Below are positions 25,823 to 34,961 of a stretch of 64,000 nt of DNA, piece by piece (position 1 is the stretch's first letter; every line of letters starts with the position of its first letter). Under the pieces are notes generated by a model, which was not told where the DNA came from, made no database searches, and saw only the letters and a program-made list of their open reading frames with translations. The stretch lies in the NCBI RefSeq assembly GCF_008304605.1, contig NZ_PIJY01000026.1, forward strand, positions 186,001-250,000, in the 5' to 3' direction. Source of the stretch: Oceanobacillus polygoni (GTDB taxonomy: Bacteria; Bacillota; Bacilli; Bacillales; Amphibacillaceae). Position numbers and translations under genes: made by a program.

Positions 25823-27097
25823 TTATTCAACAAAAGATGGAATCCATAATGTCAACTGCGGGATAAATGTAACTAGAAGTAAGACTACTATTGCCACTAA
25901 AACAAATGGCCAAACAGCTTTAACAAAAGCCTCTATTTTTACCTTACCTAAAGATGTTGCCAAAAATAACCCTGATCCAACTGGAGGTGTCAATATTCCA
26001 ATCGTTGCATTCAAGCAGATGAGTACGCCGAAATGAATAGGATCAATATCAAATGTCGGTAATATTGGGACGAAGATAGGTGTTAATATAATAATTAAAG
26101 CAATACCCTCAATCACCATTCCTAATAACAGAAATAAAATATTTACAAGAATTAAAAAAGCAATTGGATTACTCGCAATCGTCGTCATCCATTCGGCAAT
26201 TGTTTGTGGAATACGTTCAAATGTCATTGCCCAGCCAAATACATTTGCCATAGCAATAAGTAATGCTACAATCGCAGTAGAAATCGCCGTGTTCACCATA
26301 ATATTAGGTAGCTTTTTTAAATTTATATCTTTATAAATAAAGATACTGATTATTAATGCAACTATACACGCTATTCCTGCTGATTCTGTTGGAGTAAAGA
26401 CACCCGTGACAATTCCCCAAATCAGAATTCCGGGAACCAATAATGCAGGGATAATCAAAATAAAGGATTTACCTCTTTCTTTCCAGGTTGCTTTGGGTTT
26501 TGAAGGAAAATTTTGTTTATATCCTATATAAGCAACCAATATAATAAAGGCTAGGGAAATGAGAATTCCTGGAATAATACCAGCAAGAAACATATCACCA
26601 ATTGATGAACCAGAGGTAGCCCCATAAATAATGAAAAGCATACTAGGAGGAACAATCGGACCGAGCATTCCAGCCGATGCTGTGGTAGCTGCACCAAATT
26701 CTCTCTTATAGCCTTCCTTCTCCATTGCAGGCACCATAATTTTTGTCATCATTGCGATCTGTGCTGCAGCTGACCCAATAATAGACGCTAGAAAGGTATT
26801 AGCCACAATATTTACATAGGCCAAGCCTCCTCTGAAATGCCCAACAAACTTTTGTGAGAAAATGATAAGTCTAGACGTAATTCCACCAGCATTCATGATT
26901 TCTCCAGCAAGCATAAATAAAGGGATCGCCAACAAACTGTAGCTTTCAAGAGATGAAAATAACCGCTGTGGCGCATTAATAAGCATTCCTGTATTATCAC
27001 TTATGAATAGAAGTAAAACTCCCGATATTCCAAGTACAATAGCTATCGGAATTCTAATAATAAGCAATAATGCAAATATTGTAAGCGTAAGTGTCAT
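25823..27097 (-). CDS. TRAP transporter large membrane subunit (DctM), second system
   Basis: A 424-residue DctM-type translocator with the same family pattern as the 19.6-kb copy (ESYSLLAIPLFMLAGEIMNAGG, abbreviated; GMLGPIVPPSMLFIIYG). Its ATG overlaps the stop of dctQ (ATGA), which couples the subunits. The companion genes suggest a cyclic or aromatic carboxylate as substrate. Confidence 0.92.
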   Translation of the reverse strand: MTLTLTIFALLLIIRIPIAIVLGISGVLLLFISDNTGMLINAPQRLFSSLESYSLLAIPLFMLAGEIMNAGGITSRLIIFSQKFVGHFRGGLAYVNIVANTFLASIIGSAAAQIAMMTKIMVPAMEKEGYKREFGAATTASAGMLGPIVPPSMLFIIYGATSGSSIGDMFLAGIIPGILISLAFIILVAYIGYKQNFPSKPKATWKERGKSFILIIPALLVPGILIWGIVTGVFTPTESAGIACIVALIISIFIYKDINLKKLPNIMVNTAISTAIVALLIAMANVFGWAMTFERIPQTIAEWMTTIASNPIAFLILVNILFLLLGMVIEGIALIIILTPIFVPILPTFDIDPIHFGVLICLNATIGILTPPVGSGLFLATSLGKVKIEAFVKAVWPFVLVAIVVLLLVTFIPQLTLWIPSFVE

Positions 27098-27594
27098 TCA
27101 ATCACCTTCCCAGCTTTGGTAAGCTTTAGCGCTTCAAACGATAAGTTAATAAAATGAATAGACATAAAGAGTAAACTAATCGGGATACATAGATACATAT
27201 ATATCATTGGTGTTTGTGTTGTAATGGATTTTTGTAATAGAATATTGGGATTTATAATCCAATTAAACGATAAATATAAAATATATAAAGAAAATATAGT
27301 AGAAACAAGTAATCCACCAGTTATCATAACACTCCTAACTTGATTACTTAACCTATCAACAAAGAGTGTAACAGCTACCGCCTCTTTAGATTTTATACTC
27401 ATACTGGCACCGATAAAGCTTGACCATATAAAGGTATAAAGAGCCACCTCTTGCCCCCAAACTATAGGAGCACTGAAAAAGTAACGGAAAATAACATCAA
27501 ATACCATTGCAATTAACATCGTTGGTATTAATAGGACAACCAGTATTTTTTCCAATTTATATATAACATCACTTACTGTCTGTGTATATTTCAC
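27094..27594 (-). CDS. TRAP transporter small membrane subunit (DctQ), second system
   Basis: A 166-residue protein with four membrane segments and the DctQ motif PIVWGQEVALYTFIWSSFIG. The start is GTG, six bases after GGAGG. Confidence 0.88.
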   Translation of the reverse strand: MKYTQTVSDVIYKLEKILVVLLIPTMLIAMVFDVIFRYFFSAPIVWGQEVALYTFIWSSFIGASMSIKSKEAVAVTLFVDRLSNQVRSVMITGGLLVSTIFSLYILYLSFNWIINPNILLQKSITTQTPMIYMYLCIPISLLFMSIHFINLSFEALKLTKAGKVIE

Positions 27595-27609
27595 TATCGT
27601 CCTCCACCT

Positions 27610-28398
27610 TTAATAGATATTAAATTGATGAGCAATTGGCTTAAATTGGCCCCCAGAGGTTAAGCCTCCATCAATAACTACTTCAGAACCAGTCATATAG
27701 GAAGATTCATTCGAGGCAAGAAACGTAACTACTTTCGCAATTTCAAAAGATTCACCCGCTCTTTCCAGCGGATTCATTTCATTAGATACCTTGATAAGAT
27801 TCTGTATGGATTCATTCAATGGAGTATTAATAAATCCAGGATGTACAGAATTTACTCTGATTCCCCATTTACCAAATTCTGCGGCAGCTGATTTTGTCAT
27901 CCCCCTAACTGCCCACTTAGCAGCCGTATATGCTACAGCAAAATATCCAGTTAAGCCAGTTATGGAAGATAAGTTAATAATAGAAGGGCTATCGGATTTT
28001 TTTAAAAGTTCCAGGCAATATTTCATTCCAAGAAATACACCTGTTTGATTAACTGCAATAATGCGATTCCAGTCTTCAAGTGTACACTGCTGAAAAGTAT
28101 CTCGTTTGTTTACACCTGCATTATTAACTAACACATCCAATCTATCTATTTTTTTAATGATTTGCTGGTTGAACCTTTTCCATTCCGACTCACTGGCCAC
28201 ATCAAGCTGATAAGTAAGAATGGTTGAATTTCCGTATCTTTTTACTACTTCTGCTGCATTATTTAACTTGTTACTATTATTGCTTACCATAATAACTGTG
28301 TCAGCTTCTTCTTTTACAAACTCGATTGTATCTGCCAATCCGAGCCCACTAGAAGCACCAGTTATTAGCGCTACCTTTCCTTTTAATTTCCCTGCCAT
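27610..28398 (-). CDS. Short-chain dehydrogenase/reductase
   Basis: A 262-residue classical SDR with TGASSGLGLADT, NNAGVNK, serine in NLSSITG and the YTAAK catalytic pair. It sits between the receptor gene and dctQ of the second TRAP system, so it belongs to that pathway. With the second SDR at 25.0 kb it could carry out two successive oxidations, for example of a cyclic diol to a catechol. The order of reactions is inference. Confidence 0.88.
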   Translation of the reverse strand: MAGKLKGKVALITGASSGLGLADTIEFVKEEADTVIMVSNNSNKLNNAAEVVKRYGNSTILTYQLDVASESEWKRFNQQIIKKIDRLDVLVNNAGVNKRDTFQQCTLEDWNRIIAVNQTGVFLGMKYCLELLKKSDSPSIINLSSITGLTGYFAVAYTAAKWAVRGMTKSAAAEFGKWGIRVNSVHPGFINTPLNESIQNLIKVSNEMNPLERAGESFEIAKVVTFLASNESSYMTGSEVVIDGGLTSGGQFKPIAHQFNIY

Positions 28399-28420
28399 AA
28401 TAGCCCTCCATATTGTAACG

Positions 28421-28470
28421 AAAGAGGTTGTTTCCCAAAGGAATCTATTCCTATTTTGTACAACCTCTTT
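28421..28470 (-). repeat. Intercistronic stem-loop after the TRAP receptor gene
   Basis: AAAGAGGTTGT (28421-28431) and ACAACCTCTTT (28460-28470) pair perfectly, and a second small hairpin (AGGAAT/ATTCCT) sits in the loop. It lies between the receptor stop and the SDR ribosome binding site. Such structures commonly let receptor mRNA outnumber the transporter mRNA by partial termination or 3'-end protection. Confidence 0.65.
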
Positions 28471-28481
28471 ATAAGTTATAT

Positions 28482-29501
28482 TTATTGTTGTTCTTTCACA
28501 GCTTCAATAAATTCTTTAATTAGTTCATTTTTACCCGAATATTCTTCATGCACCAGTTTCGCCTGTTCAACAAACTCATCACGGTTATCCAACTCTACAA
28601 CATTTACCAACTCAGCCACTTCATTTAAGTCTTCAACATCATTAATTAGTAACTGTTCGTTACCCCATTCAATTGAAGCATCCATCGCTTCATCGATTAT
28701 TTTTCGGTCTCCTTCAGGCATATTATCGTAATTCGTCAAACTAGCAGTAACCACACCGCCGAAAACCATATGTTTTGTCAATGCATAGCTTTCAGATATC
28801 TCATGATACTTTTCTGATAACAGTGCATTTGTATCTACTGAAACACCTTCAATAACACCTGTCTGCAGAGCATTATATACTTCTGGCAATCCCATAGCTA
28901 TTGGACTTGAACCAATATCTTCCCAAAAGTCCAATATAGAGGCTCCACCAGTAAAACGTAATTTCTTCCCTTTAACATCTTCCAACGTTTTAACCGGATC
29001 TCCCTTTAGAAGTAGACTGTGAGTTCCAGTATGCAAATATCCAACTCCCTTAAGACCCTGCTCTTTAAGTAATCCTAACATTTCTTGTGCAGGTTCTGTT
29101 TCTGATGCTATAATACCAGCTTCTAAATCTTCAAATAGGAATGGCATATTCCATGCATCAAATTCAGGAAAACGCGTGCTTAAATATGGAACAGTAAGTA
29201 AGGCAAAATCAAGCGACCCAGTAGATAATTGCTGCACCATATCAGCCTCAGGCCCTAATTGTGCTGCAGGGAAAAGTTCCAGTTTCATTCGTCCATCAGA
29301 TCTCGTATCTAATTCATCACGAAACTTTTCTGCAAATGCATGCCAGTTATGTCCAGTTTGGGTAACATAGGATATTTTAAAATCATATGATGCTCCTTCC
29401 TTTCCCGAAACACCTGTTGCAGAGCTGTTACCACCGCACGCACCTAGGAAAAGTATAGTTGTTATCAAAATCAGGAAAAACAATATTTTTGAATTTTTCA
29501 C
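28482..29501 (-). CDS. TRAP substrate-binding lipoprotein (DctP), second system
   Basis: A 339-residue DctP receptor with a signal peptide and lipobox FLGAC. The ligand-clamp segment KKLRFTGGASI is in the expected place. The start is GTG after AAGGAGG. It follows the ACMSD-like gene by 27 bases. The ligand is unknown; genes for ring cleavage and decarboxylation in the operon point to an aromatic or alicyclic acid. Confidence 0.88.
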   Translation of the reverse strand: MKNSKILFFLILITTILFLGACGGNSSATGVSGKEGASYDFKISYVTQTGHNWHAFAEKFRDELDTRSDGRMKLELFPAAQLGPEADMVQQLSTGSLDFALLTVPYLSTRFPEFDAWNMPFLFEDLEAGIIASETEPAQEMLGLLKEQGLKGVGYLHTGTHSLLLKGDPVKTLEDVKGKKLRFTGGASILDFWEDIGSSPIAMGLPEVYNALQTGVIEGVSVDTNALLSEKYHEISESYALTKHMVFGGVVTASLTNYDNMPEGDRKIIDEAMDASIEWGNEQLLINDVEDLNEVAELVNVVELDNRDEFVEQAKLVHEEYSGKNELIKEFIEAVKEQQ

Positions 29502-29528
29502 AGATTTTCCTCCTTCTACTTTTTTGAG

Positions 29529-30548
29529 TTAAGCTTTCGTCAATTCATGCAAACCAAGAAAGCCCAAAGCGTTTTGTCCGAGCATTAATCGAACATCATC
29601 CTCAGCAACACCCTCAAGATTATCAATCACCCTGCCAACAGGGGTTTCTCGAAGCAGGAAAGGATAATCGGAACCTGCAATAATCTGTTTTGCCCCAAAT
29701 TGTTCAATCATGAACTTCAAATTAACGGGATCATATACAAGAGAATCATAGTATAACTTTTTCGCGTAAAAGCTTGGAGGCTTTTCCGTTTGTCTTGTTT
29801 CTGGCCACACTTCCCACCCCTTATCCATTCTAGGTAGGACGTATGGTAACGATCCTCCCCCATGCGCAAAGCACACCTTCAAATTTGGAAGCTTGTCCAT
29901 TAACCCACTCATAATTATGCTTCCTGCTGCCAATGCTGTTTCGGAAGGCATTCCTATCGTGTACATCGAATTAAACTTTTGTAACCTTTCCCTTCCCAAC
30001 ATTGCCCAAGGATGTACAAAAAGAGGAACATTTATTTCTGCGGCCGCTTCAAAAAAATGGTATAAAGAACTATCATCCAAATTTAGTCCATTAACATTGG
30101 AGCCAATCTGTATTCCCTTTAACCCAAGTATCTTTACTGCTCTTTCCATTTCAGCTATCGCCAGCTTAACATCCTGCAATGGAACTGTCCCCATTCCAAT
30201 AAATCTATCAGGATTTTTTTCTACTACTGAAGCGATGAAATTATTTTGAGACTTTGCAAGCTCCAAACCTGATTGGGAATCAGACCAGTAAGAAAATGTT
30301 ACTGGGATCGGTGATAAAACTTGAATATCTACACCTTCTTTATCCATATCTTCCATTCTTTTTATCGGATCCCAGGTTGGGTTCGTTATTTTTCTAAATG
30401 TTTTTCCTTGGACCAAAATTTCAGCTCCACAGCTACAGTTATTTTGAAGTATCGGAAAGCGATCATCCCCATACTTTTCTGCTAGATTCGGGAAATCTTC
30501 AGAAATAATGTGTGTATGAAAATCGACTCGTAATTTTTTTACCACCAA
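29529..30548 (-). CDS. ACMSD-like amidohydrolase-fold decarboxylase
   Basis: A 339-residue protein of the amidohydrolase-2 family, closely patterned on 2-amino-3-carboxymuconate-6-semialdehyde decarboxylase. Metal ligands are DFHTH near the N-terminus, the histidine in FVHPWAML and the aspartate in GSDYPF; the catalytic histidine is in CFAHGGG. FSYW and VQIG-like segments also match. ACMSD-family enzymes remove a ring-derived carboxylate from a muconate semialdehyde without oxidation. Next to an extradiol dioxygenase this suggests dioxygenation of a carboxylated catechol or aminophenol, then decarboxylation. Start is TTG 30548 or GTG 30545 after AAGGTGG. Confidence 0.85.
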   Translation of the reverse strand: MVVKKLRVDFHTHIISEDFPNLAEKYGDDRFPILQNNCSCGAEILVQGKTFRKITNPTWDPIKRMEDMDKEGVDIQVLSPIPVTFSYWSDSQSGLELAKSQNNFIASVVEKNPDRFIGMGTVPLQDVKLAIAEMERAVKILGLKGIQIGSNVNGLNLDDSSLYHFFEAAAEINVPLFVHPWAMLGRERLQKFNSMYTIGMPSETALAAGSIIMSGLMDKLPNLKVCFAHGGGSLPYVLPRMDKGWEVWPETRQTEKPPSFYAKKLYYDSLVYDPVNLKFMIEQFGAKQIIAGSDYPFLLRETPVGRVIDNLEGVAEDDVRLMLGQNALGFLGLHELTKA

Positions 30549-30581
30549 AAAGGTCCACCTTTCTATAAAATATTTACAATG

Positions 30582-31577
30582 CTATTTGATTTCAGTTCCA
30601 TAGGTCAAGTAGCTTTCAGGTGGTGTACTTCCCCACATATCAAGTCCAAATTGTCCAGTTCCCGATTTCCACTCAATCGCTTTCCAATCAGGTGCAAAAA
30701 TAAGCATTCCACCAGTCCAAAGTTCAATTCTATTCCCAGAAGGCTCAAATGCATAAAGAAATTGTGCACCACTTGTACCGTGTTTTCCTGGTCCCCATTC
30801 TATTTTAATATCATTTTCAGCCATAATGTTTAGCGCTCGGAATAATTCATCTGGTGTATCCAGGTAATAAGCCACATGGTGTAAATGAGAGCCTGTCTGA
30901 TTACTGTTACGCATAAAGGCAATCTCATGAGCTATATTCGTTTTGCTTAACCATGAGCCAAGACGAATATCCTCATCATTTTGGATATAATAACGGTGAT
31001 GAATTCCAAGAAAATCCGTCCACCATTCCTGCTCTTTTGCTACATCATTAACCATTACATTAACATGATCAAAGCGACGTGGGGCTGCACCTTTTCCACT
31101 ATACTTCATCGGATGACTTGGCAGTTTAGATGCTGTAAACTCATTAGAATAAGATTCCATTTCCCAATATAGCTCTATAGGAACCCCGGATGGACTGTAA
31201 AATTTAATTGCATCTCCCTGACCTAATTCCCCTCCTCCTTCAATCCACTGATAATCGTGTCCTAAATCGATAAGTGTTTTTTCAAACGCGTAGAGAGACT
31301 TTTCTGAGTTTACCCTCCATCCGAAATGATCAAGCCCTGAATTTTCAGATTCATTTAGTACTAATGTATGATGATCCCAGTCTTGCCAAGCTCTTAAATA
31401 TACCTTTCCATTTTCTTCAGCAGTCACATGCAGTCCCAATACCTCTGTAAAAAACCATCGTGACTTTTCCAAATTAGTTACATCAATAGAAGCATGCCCG
31501 ATGTGTGCAACTCCCGATAATTTAAGATCTAATTCCGTTAGCTCAACCTCTTTAAACCTTTTGTTAAGTATTGCCAT
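30582..31577 (-). CDS. Type I extradiol ring-cleavage dioxygenase (VOC fold)
   Basis: A 331-residue two-domain VOC protein of the catechol 2,3-dioxygenase group. The second domain carries the three iron ligands: histidine in FDHVNVM, histidine in HLHHVAYY and glutamate in NRIELWTGG. Such enzymes open catechols next to the hydroxyls. It is the first gene of the TRAP operon, with AGGGGGA before its ATG and a cre site 54 bases upstream. No muconate semialdehyde hydrolase, hydratase or aldolase gene is present, so the later steps are elsewhere or different. Confidence 0.88.
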   Translation of the reverse strand: MAILNKRFKEVELTELDLKLSGVAHIGHASIDVTNLEKSRWFFTEVLGLHVTAEENGKVYLRAWQDWDHHTLVLNESENSGLDHFGWRVNSEKSLYAFEKTLIDLGHDYQWIEGGGELGQGDAIKFYSPSGVPIELYWEMESYSNEFTASKLPSHPMKYSGKGAAPRRFDHVNVMVNDVAKEQEWWTDFLGIHHRYYIQNDEDIRLGSWLSKTNIAHEIAFMRNSNQTGSHLHHVAYYLDTPDELFRALNIMAENDIKIEWGPGKHGTSGAQFLYAFEPSGNRIELWTGGMLIFAPDWKAIEWKSGTGQFGLDMWGSTPPESYLTYGTEIK

Positions 31578-31630
31578 TTTTTCATTCCCCCTAAAATTTG
31601 CAGATTATTTTCATGAAATATTCCAATAAT

Positions 31631-31644
31631 AGAAATCGCTTACA
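31631..31644 (-). promoter_or_regulatory. cre site upstream of the dioxygenase-TRAP operon
   Basis: Minus-strand TGTAAGCGATTTCT matches 13 of 14 positions of the CcpA consensus. It lies 54 bases before the first start codon of the operon. Confidence 0.6.
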
Positions 31645-32045
31645 TTTTAAAGTTGTAAAATCCCATTATTGAAATTACTTATTAAAAAAAATGTTTCTGT
31701 TTCCATATTTTTAGATGCCATGTTCACAACATTTTTTCATTGTATTTATAACTTAAAATAAATTTTCCTGTTCCTCCTTTTGTAACAGTGATTTTTATGT
31801 TTATTTGCACTATCAGTTTAGCTTGTTTTTATTATAGAGACTATTTTATTAATCAAAAAGAGGTAAGTTCTTCTATGCGGAACAATAGATAAAGAAATTC
31901 AAAAAATATATATAAACTAAATATTTAAATTTATCAACAAGAGGAACGTGCATACTTTAACTTATATAAATTGAACTACATAAACATCCATGTTCGTAGG
32001 AATAAGCCATAGACCATTTCAATTTCTCAAATAAGCGCCCTTCCA

Positions 32046-32088
32046 TGTGATTTCCATCACAGAAAAAACGAACAACCTCCTTTATCAT
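32046..32088 (+). promoter_or_regulatory. Fnr-dependent promoter of the RIC gene
   Basis: TGTGA-N6-TCACA at 32046-32061 is a perfect Bacillus Fnr box. TATCAT at 32083-32088 serves as -10 box. The transcription start would be near 32095, placing the box centre at about -41.5, the classic class II activator position used by Fnr. Confidence 0.8.
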
Positions 32089-32119
32089 GAAGATAGATTG
32101 ATAAATAGGAGGTCATGTC

Positions 32120-32815
32120 ATGAATACATTTACGATTGAACATACACCAGCAGAAATTGTGAAGGTTTTTCCAAAGGCAAGTGATTTATTTAAAAAGCGC
32201 CGTATCGACTTTTGCTGTGGTGGGGATCGCCCACTAGGTACAGTATTTACTGAAAAAGATATGGATGAAGTTGCTATTCTATCAGAATTGAATACAGCAT
32301 ATGAAAGCTGGAGCAAGGAAGATCATGAAGTTATCGATTGGGACCGGGTGCCACTTTCCGAATTAGTGGATCATATCGTCCACAAACACCATACCTATTT
32401 AAATGAAGAACTTTCTCCATTAGGGCAGTTTGTAACGAAGATTTTCCGAGTACATGGTGCAGATCATCCGCATCTTCAAGAACTGCACAAATTATATAAT
32501 GATTTTAAAGTGGACATGGAAGCACATATGGTCAAAGAAGAAAATGAAGTATTTCCATTGATAAAGGAATATGAAAAAAATCCAAATCAAGATCTTGCAG
32601 CGCGTATTCATGTAGCAAATGGTAGTTTAGAGGATGAACACGAATCACAGGGGAACATTTTAAAAAGAATGCGAGAAATTACAAATGATTTCATCCCGCC
32701 AGCTGGAGCATGTAACTCCTATCAAATAACGTATGCACGATTAGCTGAGTTGGAATCCGATACATTCCAACACGTTCACTTAGAAAATAATGTGTTGTTT
32801 AAACGGATTAACTAA
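32120..32815 (+). CDS. Iron-sulfur cluster repair di-iron protein (RIC/ScdA/YtfE)
   Basis: A 231-residue protein. The N-terminal ScdA_N domain carries the IDFCCGGDRPL motif; a hemerythrin-like domain follows with metal-ligand histidines and glutamates (HKHHTYL, HMVKEENEVFP, DEHESQG). RIC proteins restore iron-sulfur centres damaged by nitric oxide or oxidants. The gene stands alone between an Fnr-controlled promoter and an intrinsic terminator, so induction under oxygen limitation or nitrosative stress is expected. AGGAGG precedes the ATG. Confidence 0.93.
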   Translation: MNTFTIEHTPAEIVKVFPKASDLFKKRRIDFCCGGDRPLGTVFTEKDMDEVAILSELNTAYESWSKEDHEVIDWDRVPLSELVDHIVHKHHTYLNEELSPLGQFVTKIFRVHGADHPHLQELHKLYNDFKVDMEAHMVKEENEVFPLIKEYEKNPNQDLAARIHVANGSLEDEHESQGNILKRMREITNDFIPPAGACNSYQITYARLAELESDTFQHVHLENNVLFKRIN

Positions 32816-32823
32816 TACAATTT

Positions 32824-32860
32824 GAGATCGGAAGGGTGTGACTTCCGATCTCTCTTTTTT
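32824..32860 (+). terminator. Intrinsic terminator of the RIC gene
   Basis: An 11-bp perfect stem GAGATCGGAAG / CTTCCGATCTC, 7-base loop, then a T-run. It begins eight bases after the stop codon. Confidence 0.92.
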
Positions 32861-32915
32861 AAGTACTACATGTGAGTTATCTTTACGCACTTGCATATAA
32901 TTGTAAGATTTACCT

Positions 32916-34856
32916 TCACTTCATATACCTATATTTCAACAAACTATTCAACATATTAATTTCCTGTATCAGCTTCTCTCCAACATTGGTTTCGGAAACT
33001 TTTTTTCTCTCCAGCTCTTTATCTACTAATCTTCTTACAGATAGCACATCATTACCATTTCGCAAAACATCTTCCTTCGAGCTAAAATGCTGATGGGCAA
33101 CCAATTGCATACCGAATGAATTATATAATAACGTATAGCCTGCAATCCCTGTTGTTGACTGATACGCCTTCGAAAAGCCACCGTCAATGACAATCATTTT
33201 GCCATTTGCTTTGATTGGGTTTTCGCCGTCAATCTCTTTGACTGGTGTATGACCATTGATGATATGGCCCTGATCTGGATCAAGATCAAATTCTTCTAAA
33301 ATATTCCGGCAGGTTTCTTCTTTTTCTCGTAAATAATAATATGGATTCTTTCTCTCTTTATGTGTCGCCTTATCGCTAATAAAATACCTTTCAAAGGTGG
33401 TCATCTCCCTTTTCCCAAAAAGGGAGGAATACTCTCCAGTCCATAAATACCAAACCATATCTGTTGCAAGGTCGTCTGTTTCTTCACGATTTGCAAAAGC
33501 ATGTCGTAAATATTGCTCGAAAATATCAAGCAGCTCACGACCTGCATATGCTTTATTTTCAATAACCAACTTTTCCATATTTCCATTTCCATCTATTGGA
33601 ATGCAGCCATGTATTAATAAATTCCCATTGTATTTTAAATAAAGTGTTCCTTTTTTTAATAAAAATTTCATATGTCTTGCTAGCTTTTCTGAATGCTGGA
33701 CAGAAAATAATAGCTTATCCATTACTTGCTTTTCTTCCTCCAACAATTCATCTGGCTGGTCTGGATTAACAGTTGTAAAACAGGTGTTTTCCAGTGGATA
33801 TGTTTTTCCATTGATTGTAATTTCATTCTTTTCATAATCGACCTTCTCGAGTAAAAGCCGCTTCGACATATTAAAGTATGGACGTCGCTTTATAATTGGC
33901 ATTTCAAGCTTGAACTGAATCATAGCAATTGCTTGATGTATTTTGGTGATTTGTAATTGCTCTTCTTCGGATTGCTGTTTATTGGAATGCCTTTTTGGTC
34001 TAAATGCAGGATTGTCCTCATAATACTTCTCCGCAAGATTCAAAAGCGGTCTAAGATTAATGCCATACACATCTTCAATAATATCTAAATTGTCATAGCG
34101 TGCACAGATTCGGATAATATTTGCTAGACAAACCTTGGATCCCGAAAAAGCACCAATCCACAATATATCATGATTGCCCCACTGAATATCCAGAGAATGA
34201 TAATTGATAAGCGCTTCCATAATTTTATCTGGTTCAGGCCCCCGATCATAAATATCTCCCACTACATGAAGGTGGTCAACAACTAATTGTTGAGTCGTAT
34301 AGGCGAGACCGATAATGAGTTTATCCGCCTGACCAAGTGAAATTACTTTTTGGACAATCTTGGAGTAGTAATGTTTTTTATTTGTATATTCATCTGTTTT
34401 GTAGAGCAGCTCTTCTATAACATATATAAATTGCTTCGGTAATGCTTTCCGTAACTTGGTACGTGTATATTTGGATGATGCATAAGGGATGAGCCGAATC
34501 ATCTGGTCAATTGTTTTTACATACCATTCATTTAATTCCTGATTATTGTCAAATTGATTCCGAATTAATTGCAGCTTTTCTTCCGGATAATAGATTAATG
34601 TCGCGAATTCATTAATTTCTTCCTCCGTTAGTTCATCCTTAAAAATGTCCCTGATTTTTTCTTTCACTTTTCCCGAACCATTTCTTAACACATGCTGAAA
34701 GGCTTGGTATTCCCCGTGTAAGTCACTTACAAAATGCTCTGTTCCCTTTGGTAAATCAAGGATGGCCTCCAGATTAATAATCTCCGTAACTACTTTTTCT
34801 TCACTATCATATTTCTGTGCCAATAAGTCTAAGAATTTCTCCTTCAACACATCCAT
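32916..34856 (-). CDS. fbp: Fructose-1,6-bisphosphatase, class III
   Basis: A 646-residue gluconeogenic phosphatase typical of Firmicutes. Metallophosphatase motifs are clear: [35 protein letters not shown] and [10 protein letters not shown]. It converts fructose 1,6-bisphosphate to fructose 6-phosphate, needed when growing on amino acids or organic acids as this region implies. The ATG at 34856 abuts AAAAGGGG with no spacing; in-frame GTG (34850) or TTG (34847) would be better placed, so the N-terminus could be a few residues shorter. It is a single gene convergent with the RIC gene. Confidence 0.95.
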   Translation of the reverse strand: MDVLKEKFLDLLAQKYDSEEKVVTEIINLEAILDLPKGTEHFVSDLHGEYQAFQHVLRNGSGKVKEKIRDIFKDELTEEEINEFATLIYYPEEKLQLIRNQFDNNQELNEWYVKTIDQMIRLIPYASSKYTRTKLRKALPKQFIYVIEELLYKTDEYTNKKHYYSKIVQKVISLGQADKLIIGLAYTTQQLVVDHLHVVGDIYDRGPEPDKIMEALINYHSLDIQWGNHDILWIGAFSGSKVCLANIIRICARYDNLDIIEDVYGINLRPLLNLAEKYYEDNPAFRPKRHSNKQQSEEEQLQITKIHQAIAMIQFKLEMPIIKRRPYFNMSKRLLLEKVDYEKNEITINGKTYPLENTCFTTVNPDQPDELLEEEKQVMDKLLFSVQHSEKLARHMKFLLKKGTLYLKYNGNLLIHGCIPIDGNGNMEKLVIENKAYAGRELLDIFEQYLRHAFANREETDDLATDMVWYLWTGEYSSLFGKREMTTFERYFISDKATHKERKNPYYYLREKEETCRNILEEFDLDPDQGHIINGHTPVKEIDGENPIKANGKMIVIDGGFSKAYQSTTGIAGYTLLYNSFGMQLVAHQHFSSKEDVLRNGNDVLSVRRLVDKELERKKVSETNVGEKLIQEINMLNSLLKYRYMK

Positions 34857-34910
34857 CCCCTTTTGACGTCCATTTTATGTAGATAGATCCCTATTGAACT
34901 ACTATACCAA

Positions 34911-34941
34911 AAAGACTAGCAGAAATGAATTGCTAGTCTTT
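34911..34941 (-). terminator. Intrinsic terminator after lpd
   Basis: AAAGACTAGCA and TGCTAGTCTTT form an 11-bp perfect stem with a 9-base loop; on the minus strand it runs into TTTTTGG. It closes the E1-E2-E3 operon. Confidence 0.85.
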
Positions 34942-34961
34942 GAATTATCAGTTTTTATTCA

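Larger units (their letters stand above)
31578..32119. other. Gap between the dioxygenase gene and the RIC gene
   Basis: About 540 very AT-rich bases between divergent genes. It holds a cre site (31631-31644), a 10-bp inverted repeat (31621-31630 with 31666-31675, one mismatch) near the dioxygenase start, and an Fnr box with -10 element in front of the RIC gene. The middle, 31700-32030, shows nothing I can name. No regulator gene for the TRAP operon is present. Confidence 0.6.

Noticed and set aside
27854-28400. Idea that the second TRAP operon was a duplication of the first
   Set aside because: The Q, M and P subunits differ in length and sequence throughout, the gene order is different, and the companion enzymes are unrelated.
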